A DNA stretch of 64,000 bases, taken from positions 1,550,001-1,614,000 of the forward strand of contig OZ253578.1 of NCBI GenBank assembly GCA_965263025.1, written 5' to 3'. Under the pieces are notes generated by a model. It did no database searches, had not been told where the DNA came from, and worked only from the letters and a program-made list of their open reading frames with translations. Numbering within the stretch: position 1 is the stretch's first letter; each line of letters opens with the position of its first letter. A program made the position numbers and the translations under genes. Of this stretch, positions 17,207 to 25,287 are shown in pieces. This DNA is from JAPOVO01 sp965263025 (GTDB lineage: Bacteria; Chloroflexota; UBA11872; VXNJ01).

Positions 17207-18089
17207 CGTCCGGACACTGCGCTACATCGTGGGAGCCGCGTTCTCGGCGTTATGGCGCAACCGCTTTACCAGCTTCGCGGCAATCATCACGACCGCCGTA
17301 ATGCTCGTCGTTTTCACCACGTTTCTGGCCATCAACGACACTCTGGACAAGATGATCGACACGCTCGGACGGCGTACCAACCTCGTCGCCTACCTGGTCG
17401 ACGACGCCAAGCCCAGCGAGGTAACCGCGCTTATCAGCAGCATCCGCGCGCGGCCGGGCGTGGATCAGGTCAACTTCATCTCCCGGGCGGAGGCGGCCAG
17501 CTCGTTCCGTGAAACGTTGACCGATCTGGCCGAGGTTCTTGACGTGATCGAGACCAACCCTTTTCCGGCCAGCATCGAGGTCAGAATGCTCAATCCGGCC
17601 GGTGCGCTTGAAATCGCCGAAGAGCTTCGCCTCAACACGGCGGTCGTCGAGCAAGTCCTGGTGCGCGCCGACGTAGTCGGCAAACTGCTGCGCATCTCCC
17701 GGATGGCGCGCATAGGCGGCACGATATTCGTTATCGCGCTAGGCGCCGTCACCCTGTTTGTCATCTTCAACACCATCCGCCTCGCCGTCTATTCGCGGCG
17801 CGAGGAAATCGAGATCATGAAACTCATCGGTGCTACCGATTGGTTCGTGCGGGGGCCGTTTGTCATCGAGGGCGCGTTTATCGGTGTCGTCGGCGCCGGA
17901 ATTGCGGCGGTCGTTTTCGTGATCGGTTATTCGAACTTTGGACCGGCGCTCAACTCGCTGGTCGCGTTTCTGCCGATCCAGACCGAGACGGGTTTCATGG
18001 CGAATCTAACGCTGTTCACGGTACTCGTGGGCGTGGTCGTTGGAAGCGTGGGATCTTTCTTCTCAGTCAGACGGTATCTGGAAACGTAA
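17199..18089 (+). CDS. ftsX: cell division protein FtsX (permease-like)
   Basis: A 296-residue FtsX starting at ATG 17199 inside the end of ftsE. It has an N-terminal membrane helix (about 22-45), an extracellular domain (about 46-160) that in other bacteria contacts murein-hydrolase regulators, and three C-terminal helices (about 172-195, 220-245, 265-285). KLIGATDWFVRGPFVIEG is the typical FtsX motif between the helices. It does not transport substrate but couples FtsE to wall hydrolases. The coiled-coil M23 protein two genes downstream is the likely partner. Confidence 0.93.
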   Translation: MHNVRTLRYIVGAAFSALWRNRFTSFAAIITTAVMLVVFTTFLAINDTLDKMIDTLGRRTNLVAYLVDDAKPSEVTALISSIRARPGVDQVNFISRAEAASSFRETLTDLAEVLDVIETNPFPASIEVRMLNPAGALEIAEELRLNTAVVEQVLVRADVVGKLLRISRMARIGGTIFVIALGAVTLFVIFNTIRLAVYSRREEIEIMKLIGATDWFVRGPFVIEGAFIGVVGAGIAAVVFVIGYSNFGPALNSLVAFLPIQTETGFMANLTLFTVLVGVVVGSVGSFFSVRRYLET

Positions 18090-18106
18090 GCTGGGATTTC
18101 CACGCC

Positions 18107-18787
18107 ATGATCGTTTTTCAGGATGTCTGCAAGCAATACAGGAAGGACGAATGGGCGTTGCGCAACGTGACGCTCACGATCCCCCGCAACGAATTCGTCT
18201 TTCTCGTGGGCCCCAACGGCGCCGGCAAGTCAACGCTGCTCCGCCTCGTCACCACCGAGGAAAGGCCGACCGCGGGGGTAATACTCGTAGGCGGCGTGGA
18301 CATCTCCCGCCCGAAGAACGGCGCGCTTCCAAAATACCGTCGGTCGATAGGCATCGTCTTTCAGGACACCAGACTATTAGGCAATCAAACTGTATTCGAC
18401 AACGTAGCGCTGCCGCTCAAGATCGCCGGGGAATCGGGGCGCGCTATACGAGACCGCTCGATGGAATGTCTTCAAACGGCCGGAGTCCAGAAGCTCGCCT
18501 ATCGCAAGGCCGGCGAGCTGTCGGGCGGCGAGTTGCGCCGCGTCGCGATTGCCCGGGCAGTCGTTTCGGAGCCGAACATCCTGCTGGCCGACGAGCCGAC
18601 CGATAGTCTCAGCCCCAGCGCGGCGACCGATGTCATGGACCTCTTGATGGAGATAAGCCGCAACGGAGTCACCACCGTGGTCGCCACCCATCACCGCGAG
18701 GTAGTGGACAGGCTTCGGAGACGAGTAATCAAGCTCGACCGGGGCCGTATAACCGGCGACCGTCCGGCGGCCGGTTTCGATGACTAG
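18107..18787 (+). CDS. second FtsE-like ABC ATPase
   Basis: A 226-residue ABC ATPase highly similar in layout to FtsE (EFVFLVGPNGAGKSTLLRLV, LSGGELRRVAIARA), starting at ATG 18107, 17 bases after ftsX. Its Walker B/D-loop reads LLADEPTDSLSP: the glutamate is present but the usual D-loop aspartate (NLD) is serine. No second FtsX lies nearby. It may form a heterodimer with FtsE on FtsX, or be a diverging duplicate. Its end overlaps the M23 gene by eight bases, so it belongs to the same operon. Confidence 0.8.
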   Translation: MIVFQDVCKQYRKDEWALRNVTLTIPRNEFVFLVGPNGAGKSTLLRLVTTEERPTAGVILVGGVDISRPKNGALPKYRRSIGIVFQDTRLLGNQTVFDNVALPLKIAGESGRAIRDRSMECLQTAGVQKLAYRKAGELSGGELRRVAIARAVVSEPNILLADEPTDSLSPSAATDVMDLLMEISRNGVTTVVATHHREVVDRLRRRVIKLDRGRITGDRPAAGFDD

Positions 18788-20039
18788 CCTATCCCGCAGG
18801 CGGTTGATCCAGGCTTCGGTCGGTCTGGCGGCCGTGGGCGTCTCTTTGGCCGGCGGCAGACTTAACGTTTCGGCGATCGAATTCGACGAGCAGATCGAGC
18901 GGCGCAAAATCGAACTCGAGGAGATCACCGAGCGCCGAAACCAGACGGAAGCCTTCCTCGGCGCCACCCGCGCCCGCCGTTCGTCGCTGCAGTCCCGCCT
19001 GCGGATTATCGAGGAAGCCCGTTATCACGAAGTGGCCAAGCTTCAGGGGCTTCAACGGCAACTGGAAACCCGCGAGCTGGACGTCTATGAAAACGCACGG
19101 CAGATTCAGGCCTTAACCTCCGACTTCGAGACGGAGAAGCAAGTGCTCGCCGGCAAGCTTCGGGCCTTGTACAAGGCCAACCGAGGCATCAGCGGCCTTG
19201 AGCTTGTGCTTTCGTCCAGCTCGTTCACCGAAGCTCTCGACCGGATCGCTAGTCTTCAACTTGTCGTGCGGCAAGACATAGCCGGAATTCGCGATATCGA
19301 GGAAAAGAGCGCCGAGATCGTGATCAGGACCCGTCTGATCGAAGAACAGCGCCGCGAGATCAAGCGGCTGCAAGAGCAGCGCGAAACTGTCAAGGGCGAG
19401 CTTGAAGCCCGATCGCGCGAGCAGACTGACCTGATCGCCCGCGTCGAGGCAGAAGCGGGCGCCCTTCAGGCCGATGTTGAAGCGTTCGAGGGCGAGCAGG
19501 AAGCTATCTCCACCAAGATTGCTAGCCTGCGATATCAAAAGCGTCTTGAGCTGGAAAGACTGGAGCGTCAACGCCTGCTCGAGGAGGCGCGCAAGCGCGC
19601 CGCTGCCGCCCAGGCCGAGGCGGCGGCGAGCGGCGGCGCCGGGTACATCTGGCCGATAATCGGCATAGTCACCGCCGAATACGGCGGCTGTACATTCGGT
19701 CAGTGCCCGCACCTCGGCATCGACATAGCCGCTCCCCTGGCCAGCCCCGTCGTCGCCGCCGCCAACGGCGTCGTGCTGCACGCCGGCTATGCGTTTGCGG
19801 GCGACCGGCGCGCTTCCTACGGCATGTTGGTGATCCTTGCTCACAGCGACACCGAAGAGACCTTGTACGCACACCTGGCGGACATCACGCTTCCGCCGCC
19901 CATCGCTCCCGGTCAGCTTGTCGCTCGCGGCCAGATCATCGGCTACGTAGGTCTCTCCGGCTGGACTTCTGGACCGCATCTCCACTTTGAGTACCGCGTC
20001 AACCGGCGGCAAATAAACCCCCGTAACGTCCTCAACTGA
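18780..20039 (+). CDS. coiled-coil M23 murein hydrolase, FtsEX partner candidate
   Basis: A 419-residue exported protein. The N-terminus SRRRLIQASVGLAAVGVSLA resembles a twin-arginine signal. Residues about 35-285 are a long heptad-rich coiled coil, as in EnvC/PcsB. The C-terminal M23 domain (about 290-415) keeps HLGID, the H of LYAHLAD and HLHFE, so unlike EnvC it should bind zinc and cleave peptidoglycan itself. It follows ftsE-ftsX-ftsE-like with overlapping ends; FtsX probably controls it through the coiled coil. Substrate bond not deducible. Confidence 0.82.
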   Translation: MTSLSRRRLIQASVGLAAVGVSLAGGRLNVSAIEFDEQIERRKIELEEITERRNQTEAFLGATRARRSSLQSRLRIIEEARYHEVAKLQGLQRQLETRELDVYENARQIQALTSDFETEKQVLAGKLRALYKANRGISGLELVLSSSSFTEALDRIASLQLVVRQDIAGIRDIEEKSAEIVIRTRLIEEQRREIKRLQEQRETVKGELEARSREQTDLIARVEAEAGALQADVEAFEGEQEAISTKIASLRYQKRLELERLERQRLLEEARKRAAAAQAEAAASGGAGYIWPIIGIVTAEYGGCTFGQCPHLGIDIAAPLASPVVAAANGVVLHAGYAFAGDRRASYGMLVILAHSDTEETLYAHLADITLPPPIAPGQLVARGQIIGYVGLSGWTSGPHLHFEYRVNRRQINPRNVLN

Positions 20040-20170
20040 TGCTCCGCGGCCGCCGTCCGGTGGTCTCGGAGGCCGGCGCCTGTGATAGTTTCAATCCGAT
20101 GTCCCGGTTGTCCGCGCGGCGCCGCGGCCCGCCCACGGGATCACTAACCTCCAACCTAGGAAATCTCTCG

Positions 20171-21412
20171 ATGAGAAAAAAGACCCTTGCCATGATTGCC
20201 ACGGTCGGGTTGGCGGCGGTCGCCGGCGCGTTTGCCGCCGGCGTACTCTCCGGATTCGCAGCCGCCAGCCCGAAGGTGGACGTCTTCGCGGGAATTACAC
20301 CCCAGCCTGAGCTTGGACGAGATATTGAAGCCAAGCTCGGCGTTTTCTGGGAAGCGTGGGAACGAGTTCAGAACAACTATTACGAAGGGCCGCTCGACCC
20401 CCTGGACATGGTGGAGGGCGCTACCCGCGGCATGGTGCGCGCCAGCGGCGACGACTACACCGATTGGGTCGACGCCGAGAGCGCCAAAATGAGCCGCGAA
20501 CGCCTCGAAGGGGAATTCGAGGGTATCGGCGCAACCGTTGATCTAACGGAAGATGGTGTAATGAAGATAGTTCGACCTCTGCCGGGATCGCCCGCGGAGG
20601 AGGTCGGCCTGCAACCCAACGACCACGTGCTCGCCGTCGACGGCGTCCCGACCAGGGGCAAGTCGCTGGAGGAAGTGGTCCGCGAAGTGCGCGGACCCGC
20701 CGGCACAACCGTAGTGTTGACAATTGAGCGCGAAGGCGAAACCGGGACGCGGGACGTTGCCATCGTTCGCCGAACTATCGTGGTTCCCTCTGTCATCGCC
20801 AGGTCGGTTGACGAGTTTGGTTACGTGAGGCTCACCAACTTCGGCGCAAAGACGACCGAAGACCTGCGCGACTCCATTCGCACCTTCATGTCCGAAGGGG
20901 CCCAGGGCCTGATCCTGGACCTTCGCAACAACCCCGGAGGTCTGCTAGTCACGGCTGTGGACGTTGCCAGCGAGTTCCTGCCCGAAGGAACTCTGATCGC
21001 CTCGCAAAAGTCCAGAACCGAGGACGACATAACCTTCAATTCCTCGGGCCGTGGGACCGCGGTCGACCTTCCGCTCGTCGTTCTCATCAACAACGGCAGC
21101 GCCAGCGCTTCGGAAATCGTCGCCGGCGCCGTCAAAGACCACGGACGCGGCAAGCTGCTCGGCAAGACGACGTTTGGAAAGGGTTCGGTCCAGGTTCCGT
21201 TCGATCTAAGCGACGAGTCCGTCGTGCGCGTAACCGTCGCAATATGGGAAACGCCCGGCGGCGCCCACCTCACCGGACAGGGTATCGAACCCGATTTCGA
21301 GATCGACGTCGAGCCGGACGTTATTGGAGAAGACGACGATCCCTACATCGAGGCCGCGAAGCGGGTGCTTCGCGGCCAGGAGTGCTGCGAGAACTTGCAG
21401 CTGGCGGCCTAG
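20171..21412 (+). CDS. S41 family C-terminal processing peptidase
   Basis: A 413-residue exported serine protease. ATG 20171 is chosen because AGGA lies about 10 bases upstream and a signal/anchor helix follows at once (KKTLAMIATVGLAAVAGAFA); extending upstream adds 44 implausible residues. A PDZ domain (about 105-180) precedes the protease core with LILDLRNNPGGLL. The catalytic serine is in NGSASASEIVAGA and the lysine in GKTTFGKGSVQ. The family trims exported proteins and regulates wall hydrolases, which fits its place after the FtsEX-M23 block. Its TAG stop overlaps the convergent deaminase stop in the palindrome CTAG. Confidence 0.93.
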   Translation: MRKKTLAMIATVGLAAVAGAFAAGVLSGFAAASPKVDVFAGITPQPELGRDIEAKLGVFWEAWERVQNNYYEGPLDPLDMVEGATRGMVRASGDDYTDWVDAESAKMSRERLEGEFEGIGATVDLTEDGVMKIVRPLPGSPAEEVGLQPNDHVLAVDGVPTRGKSLEEVVREVRGPAGTTVVLTIEREGETGTRDVAIVRRTIVVPSVIARSVDEFGYVRLTNFGAKTTEDLRDSIRTFMSEGAQGLILDLRNNPGGLLVTAVDVASEFLPEGTLIASQKSRTEDDITFNSSGRGTAVDLPLVVLINNGSASASEIVAGAVKDHGRGKLLGKTTFGKGSVQVPFDLSDESVVRVTVAIWETPGGAHLTGQGIEPDFEIDVEPDVIGEDDDPYIEAAKRVLRGQECCENLQLAA

Positions 21413-21942
21413 CTTGTTGAATCCTGTTCGGGCGAGAACTGCCTCATCCTGAGTCCCGCCTCCTGAATCAGCAACGAATACACCGATTCCAGCTCAGCCT
21501 CGTACCCAATGTCCTCCGCATAGACGGCCTCGGTGACGCCCGCCTGAATCATCTCCTTGGCGCAGCCAAAACAGGGCTTGAGCGTCGTATAGATGACCGC
21601 TCCCTTCGTCGAAGTTCCATGCCGCGCCGCCAGAGCGATGGCGTTCTGCTCCGCGTGTACGCAGATGCAAGTGTCGTAGCCCTGGCCCGGAGGCAAGTCC
21701 GACGCGCATCGCGAGCAGCCCCCGTCGTCGCAGTTTCGCACTCCGAACGGCGTGCCGTTGTAACCGGTGCTGATGATTGTCCGGTTTTTCACGGCGATCG
21801 CTCCGACCTTTCGCCGCCGGCAGTTGCTGCGTTTGGACACCTCGCCCGCGAGAGTGATGAAATACGCGTCCCAGCCAGGTCGGGCGGCGGCGCTCCGCGC
21901 GCCGGACGAGCCCGCCGGCGGGTCTGCCTTAGTCGCTGGCAT
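21409..21942 (-). CDS. dCMP deaminase (ComEB-like)
   Basis: A 177-residue zinc-dependent deaminase with the motifs HAEQNAI and PCFGCAK that supply the catalytic glutamate and zinc ligands. An extra cysteine cluster (CDDGGCSRC) between them is typical of dCMP deaminases. It converts dCMP to dUMP for dTMP synthesis. ATG 21942 has a strong Shine-Dalgarno (GGAGGAG, five bases upstream). The first 22 residues are a Pro/Ala-rich extension. It is convergent with the S41 gene, sharing the CTAG at 21409-21412. Confidence 0.9.
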   Translation of the reverse strand: MPATKADPPAGSSGARSAAARPGWDAYFITLAGEVSKRSNCRRRKVGAIAVKNRTIISTGYNGTPFGVRNCDDGGCSRCASDLPPGQGYDTCICVHAEQNAIALAARHGTSTKGAVIYTTLKPCFGCAKEMIQAGVTEAVYAEDIGYEAELESVYSLLIQEAGLRMRQFSPEQDSTS

Positions 21943-22077
21943 CGCTCCTCCGAATGTGGGACTTCAACACGTCGCATTTTCACACAAAACGCCCGCCCTT
22001 CCCCGCCGTTATGATCTAAGTGCCAAGTTTCGGAGCGGCCGGCCAGCGGCCGCACCATCAGGAATCGACAACCGACG

Positions 22078-22413
22078 ATGCGTGAATTCACAGAGCCAGA
22101 CGTATCCGAAGCCCGCGAGGTCTTGATCCCGGAAGTGGACCGGATCGTGGACGGGCTTCCCAGATGTCAGTTCTCGACCAAGCGGTTCATCGAGGTTCTT
22201 ATGGAAGACCTCGACGGCGAGGCGGCGTATGTAGCCGCGCTGGAAACGCTGGGAAACGACGAGCGTCTGGCGAGAATGGCGCTGCACGGCCAGGTAATCT
22301 CGGTAGCGCTGCGCAATAACTCGGTGTTGAAATTCGCGGGATTCGTTCGTGACAATCCCGCGCACACGGACCCATATTCCCACAGTTCCTGGTGGCGCAA
22401 GGAAGACGCCTGA
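22078..22413 (+). CDS. conserved-looking hypothetical protein, 111 residues
   Basis: An acidic soluble frame from ATG 22078 with strong GC-rich third positions, so it is probably a real gene. No cysteine pair, helix-turn-helix or membrane segment is seen. It contains predicted helices with STKRFIEVLMEDLDGE and ends YSHSSWWRKEDA. It lies divergent from the dCMP deaminase and before the polysaccharide cluster. No family recognised. A larger antisense frame across this region is rejected as a shadow. Confidence 0.6.
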   Translation: MREFTEPDVSEAREVLIPEVDRIVDGLPRCQFSTKRFIEVLMEDLDGEAAYVAALETLGNDERLARMALHGQVISVALRNNSVLKFAGFVRDNPAHTDPYSHSSWWRKEDA

Positions 22414-22438
22414 AGTCGTTACGTTTGGAGGTAGCAGC

Positions 22439-22507
22439 GTGCGTCGCCTCGCGGCCGCAAACCGGCTCCGCGAGACCGCGTACCTGACCGCCCGCCGCAA
22501 GCGGTAA
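22439..22507 (+). CDS. putative 22-residue leader micro-ORF of polysaccharide cluster
   Basis: GTG 22439 lies seven bases after a perfect GGAGG (22427-22431). The 22-residue frame, arginine-rich (MRRLAAANRLRE...RRKR), stops at TAA 22505-22507, whose last A is the first base of the ATG of the first glycosyltransferase (TAATG). That gene has no Shine-Dalgarno of its own, so the micro-ORF probably loads ribosomes for it by termination-reinitiation. The peptide itself may be inert. Confidence 0.45.
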   Translation: MRRLAAANRLRETAYLTARRKR

Positions 22508-23649
22508 TGCGAGTCCTCTTCGTCTCGAATCTCTTCCCGCCCGATATCGGCGGACCGGCGACGCACATATCGAGGCTGGCCGCCGAGCTGTACCACCGCG
22601 GGCACGTCGTGCGAGCCGTCGTCTGCACCGACGGCGATACTGGCCACGGGCCCGAGCCATACCCGGTAAAGCGGATTTCGCGGCGCTTGCCGGTGCCGCT
22701 GCGATTTGCGCGCGTATTCATTTGGGTGTGGCTGTGGGCGCTCCGGTCGGACGTCGTCTACATCAACGGACTCGAGCTTCCGGCGGTATTCGGCGGCGCG
22801 GCCGCGTTCAAGCCCAGAGTCTTGAAGGTCGTCGGCGATTTCGCCTGGGAATACGCCACCCGGCAGCTTTGGACCTCCGATACGATCGACGAATTCCAGA
22901 CCCGGCGCTACGCGGTCAAAGTCGAGCTGGTGCGCCTTGCGCAAGTCTTGTATTGCAAATTCGCAACGCGCGTCGTCGTGCCCAGCTTGTACCTGCAAGG
23001 TCTGGTCGGCGGATGGGGCGTATCGCCAAGCAAGGTCGTCATAATCAACAACGCGCTGGCAAGCCGGCCGAAAATCCGCATCGGCGCGGAAGCGATTCGG
23101 CGGTCGATCGGCGTTGACGGTCCGATGGTGCTCACCGTGGCAAGGCTATATTCCTGGAAGAAGATCGACGATCTGATTCGCATGTCGCCGAGTTTCGGAC
23201 CCGACGCCACGCTCGTGATAACGGGCGACGGTCCCGAGCGCGGATTCCTCGAAAGTCTGGCGAAGTCGGAAGGCGCTCGGGTGAAGTTCGTTGGAGCGGC
23301 GCCGCAGGCCGACGTCTTCAGCTACCTCGCGGCCGCCGACGTCTTCGTCCTCAATACGAGCTACGAAGGGATGTCCCACGTCTTGCTCGAAGCTCGCTGG
23401 GCCGGAGCCAGAATAGTCACGACCACCGTAGGCGGAAATCTCGAAATCCTGCAAGATCGAGTAAACGCGCTCCTTGTCGACTACGGCGACCACAAGGCGA
23501 TGATCGATGCAGTCCGCGCCTTGTTATCCGATCGGAGTCTGGGATGTCGATTGTCCGACGCGGCGCGGCAGGGGCTGGCACAATACCGCTGGGACCGGCT
23601 CGTGGAGGAAACGTTGCTGCTGTGCAAAGCCACTGCGGGGATCGGGTAG
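22507..23649 (+). CDS. GT4-family glycosyltransferase
   Basis: A 380-residue GT-B retaining glycosyltransferase. The N-terminal acceptor-side domain starts MRVLFVSNLFPPDIGGPATH; the donor site has the E-x7-E motif EGMSHVLLE followed by GGNLEIL. It is the first of ten glycosyltransferases in the surface-polysaccharide cluster. Its ATG overlaps the stop of the upstream micro-ORF. It would add one sugar to a lipid-linked oligosaccharide on the cytoplasmic face. Donor and acceptor cannot be deduced. Confidence 0.85.
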   Translation: MRVLFVSNLFPPDIGGPATHISRLAAELYHRGHVVRAVVCTDGDTGHGPEPYPVKRISRRLPVPLRFARVFIWVWLWALRSDVVYINGLELPAVFGGAAAFKPRVLKVVGDFAWEYATRQLWTSDTIDEFQTRRYAVKVELVRLAQVLYCKFATRVVVPSLYLQGLVGGWGVSPSKVVIINNALASRPKIRIGAEAIRRSIGVDGPMVLTVARLYSWKKIDDLIRMSPSFGPDATLVITGDGPERGFLESLAKSEGARVKFVGAAPQADVFSYLAAADVFVLNTSYEGMSHVLLEARWAGARIVTTTVGGNLEILQDRVNALLVDYGDHKAMIDAVRALLSDRSLGCRLSDAARQGLAQYRWDRLVEETLLLCKATAGIG

Positions 23650-23759
23650 GCGAAAAGTTGCCGGGCGGAGGTTGGGGCCGGCCGCGGCGCGAACGCGCGG
23701 CGTTCGACGATTCCGGGCTTCCACCCGTTTTTCACGCCCTGACACCGGGATTTCACTAG

Positions 23760-25163
23760 ATGCCGCCCGCTCGGGAACGCAAGCGATCACAAGCCCAGCG
23801 CGTGCGGGACGCGATTCTCGAAGGACCACCGTCCAAAGCCAGGCTCATCGGCCTGACCGCGGGGATAATGGGCGCGGCGACAACGGCGGTCCTGATCGAA
23901 GCCTTCTTCGTCCTGGTGGGCTTCTTGGCTCCACACAGCACCATCGAGGGATTAGGATCGGCCCGGTTCGTGTCCGACGGGCAGCGCCTGGGCCAGTTCG
24001 CTAGCATCGCCGAAGGAGCCGGCGGCGGAATAGCGTTGATTGCAAGCCTGTGGTTCGCATTCGCCGCCTTCGGCCTTGCGGGATTCCCGCTCGGGCAAGT
24101 GTTCTACAGTGTCGGGCGGGCCAGAGCATCGTGGAGTCTCGCCGGAGTCCTGCCGCCAATATTCGGAGCTTGCACGGCGGGAGTCGCGATCTGGGCCTAT
24201 TTGTCCCTGCTGGCGCACGGCGCCCGGTTGGCGAATCGCGAATACTGGGCGGACATGACATTCTCGGACCGTGTCTGGACTTCCGACGTTGGGATCCTAA
24301 TCATCACGCTGCTGATCACGGTTCCCATGAGTCTGGCGATCCTGACTCTGTGGCGATTGTGGTTCGCGCGCATCGCGGGTTTCTTCATTCCCGCCGCCAA
24401 TCCGGCCCAACAGATCGCTTCCGAGGTCAAGGAAGAGGCTCCTGTTTCCTACATCGAATATCAGGAACGCGTGCGGCGTGCCAAGCGCGATTCGGCCGAG
24501 CTCAGAGCGGTCGAGCGAGACTGGCGCCGCGTCGCCGACCCGGTATTGGAAGCGACAGTTGTAGTCGATAGGGATAGCAGCCGGGCGGTGCCTCCCTGGA
24601 TGGAACCGATGGCGGGACTCAATTCGACACTGGGAAAACCGCTGCTCGCCGTGTTTGCCTTGTCGCTGACGGTCTGGTTCGCGGGAGGCGTCGCCCGCGA
24701 CCGCCAGGATTGGGAATTTCAGCGCGGCCCCATGGTCCTCAGCTCAGCGGGCCCTATCGCGGTGACGTTCAAGGTCACCGACTTGACGAAATCGCTGCGG
24801 ATTTTCGCGCTTTCCGGCCGGGGAACGTTAGAGGTCGTCATGCACGATCCCGCCGAAGAGGAGCCGGTGGAAATCGCGGAGAGCGCGATAATCAATGCAA
24901 CAAATCCAGGCCGGGCGGACATAACCCGCACCAAGTATGTCTCGTACGACCTCGAGGACAGTCCGCCGGGCTTCTACCGCGTCGTTCTGACGCTGGCGTC
25001 AGGCGATTTGGTGCGGCTGGGTTATTCGCTCGGATTCGACGTTCCCGACTCCTGGCGCGTCGTTGGCGCGCTTCTGGGCATCGCGGCCGGCGGCCTGATC
25101 GCTTCGCTGCTGGGGCTGATCGGAATTACCATTGGGAATATGGTGGCCTATTTTCGCCGCTAG
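23760..25163 (+). CDS. multi-pass membrane protein of unknown function
   Basis: A 467-residue protein not recognised. It has a basic N-terminus (PPARERKRSQAQR) and about six to seven hydrophobic segments, near residues 30-56, 82-108, 125-148, 178-203, 293-312 and 432-460. A charged cytoplasmic stretch (about 222-275, YIEYQERVRRAKRDSAELR) and a beta-rich, probably external domain (about 315-425) lie between them. It does not look like Wzy, Wzx or Wzz. It sits between two glycosyltransferase genes with spaces of 110 and 124 bases on either side, so it may have its own promoter. Confidence 0.65.
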   Translation: MPPARERKRSQAQRVRDAILEGPPSKARLIGLTAGIMGAATTAVLIEAFFVLVGFLAPHSTIEGLGSARFVSDGQRLGQFASIAEGAGGGIALIASLWFAFAAFGLAGFPLGQVFYSVGRARASWSLAGVLPPIFGACTAGVAIWAYLSLLAHGARLANREYWADMTFSDRVWTSDVGILIITLLITVPMSLAILTLWRLWFARIAGFFIPAANPAQQIASEVKEEAPVSYIEYQERVRRAKRDSAELRAVERDWRRVADPVLEATVVVDRDSSRAVPPWMEPMAGLNSTLGKPLLAVFALSLTVWFAGGVARDRQDWEFQRGPMVLSSAGPIAVTFKVTDLTKSLRIFALSGRGTLEVVMHDPAEEEPVEIAESAIINATNPGRADITRTKYVSYDLEDSPPGFYRVVLTLASGDLVRLGYSLGFDVPDSWRVVGALLGIAAGGLIASLLGLIGITIGNMVAYFRR

Positions 25164-25287
25164 TGATCCGAATCGGGGCCTTCTTATCCACCCCGTGGCG
25201 GCGAGTCGCCGACGTGCGCTTGCTAATCATCCAGCTCGCGCTGGGTCATAATGGCCGGCAGATGATCGTCGTCGGCTAAACACCTCC

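Noticed and set aside
22009..22998. A 329-residue minus-strand frame across the hypothetical gene and the first glycosyltransferase
   Set aside because: The plus strand carries clear coding signals, Shine-Dalgarno and GT4 motifs; the antisense frame is arginine-rich without motifs.
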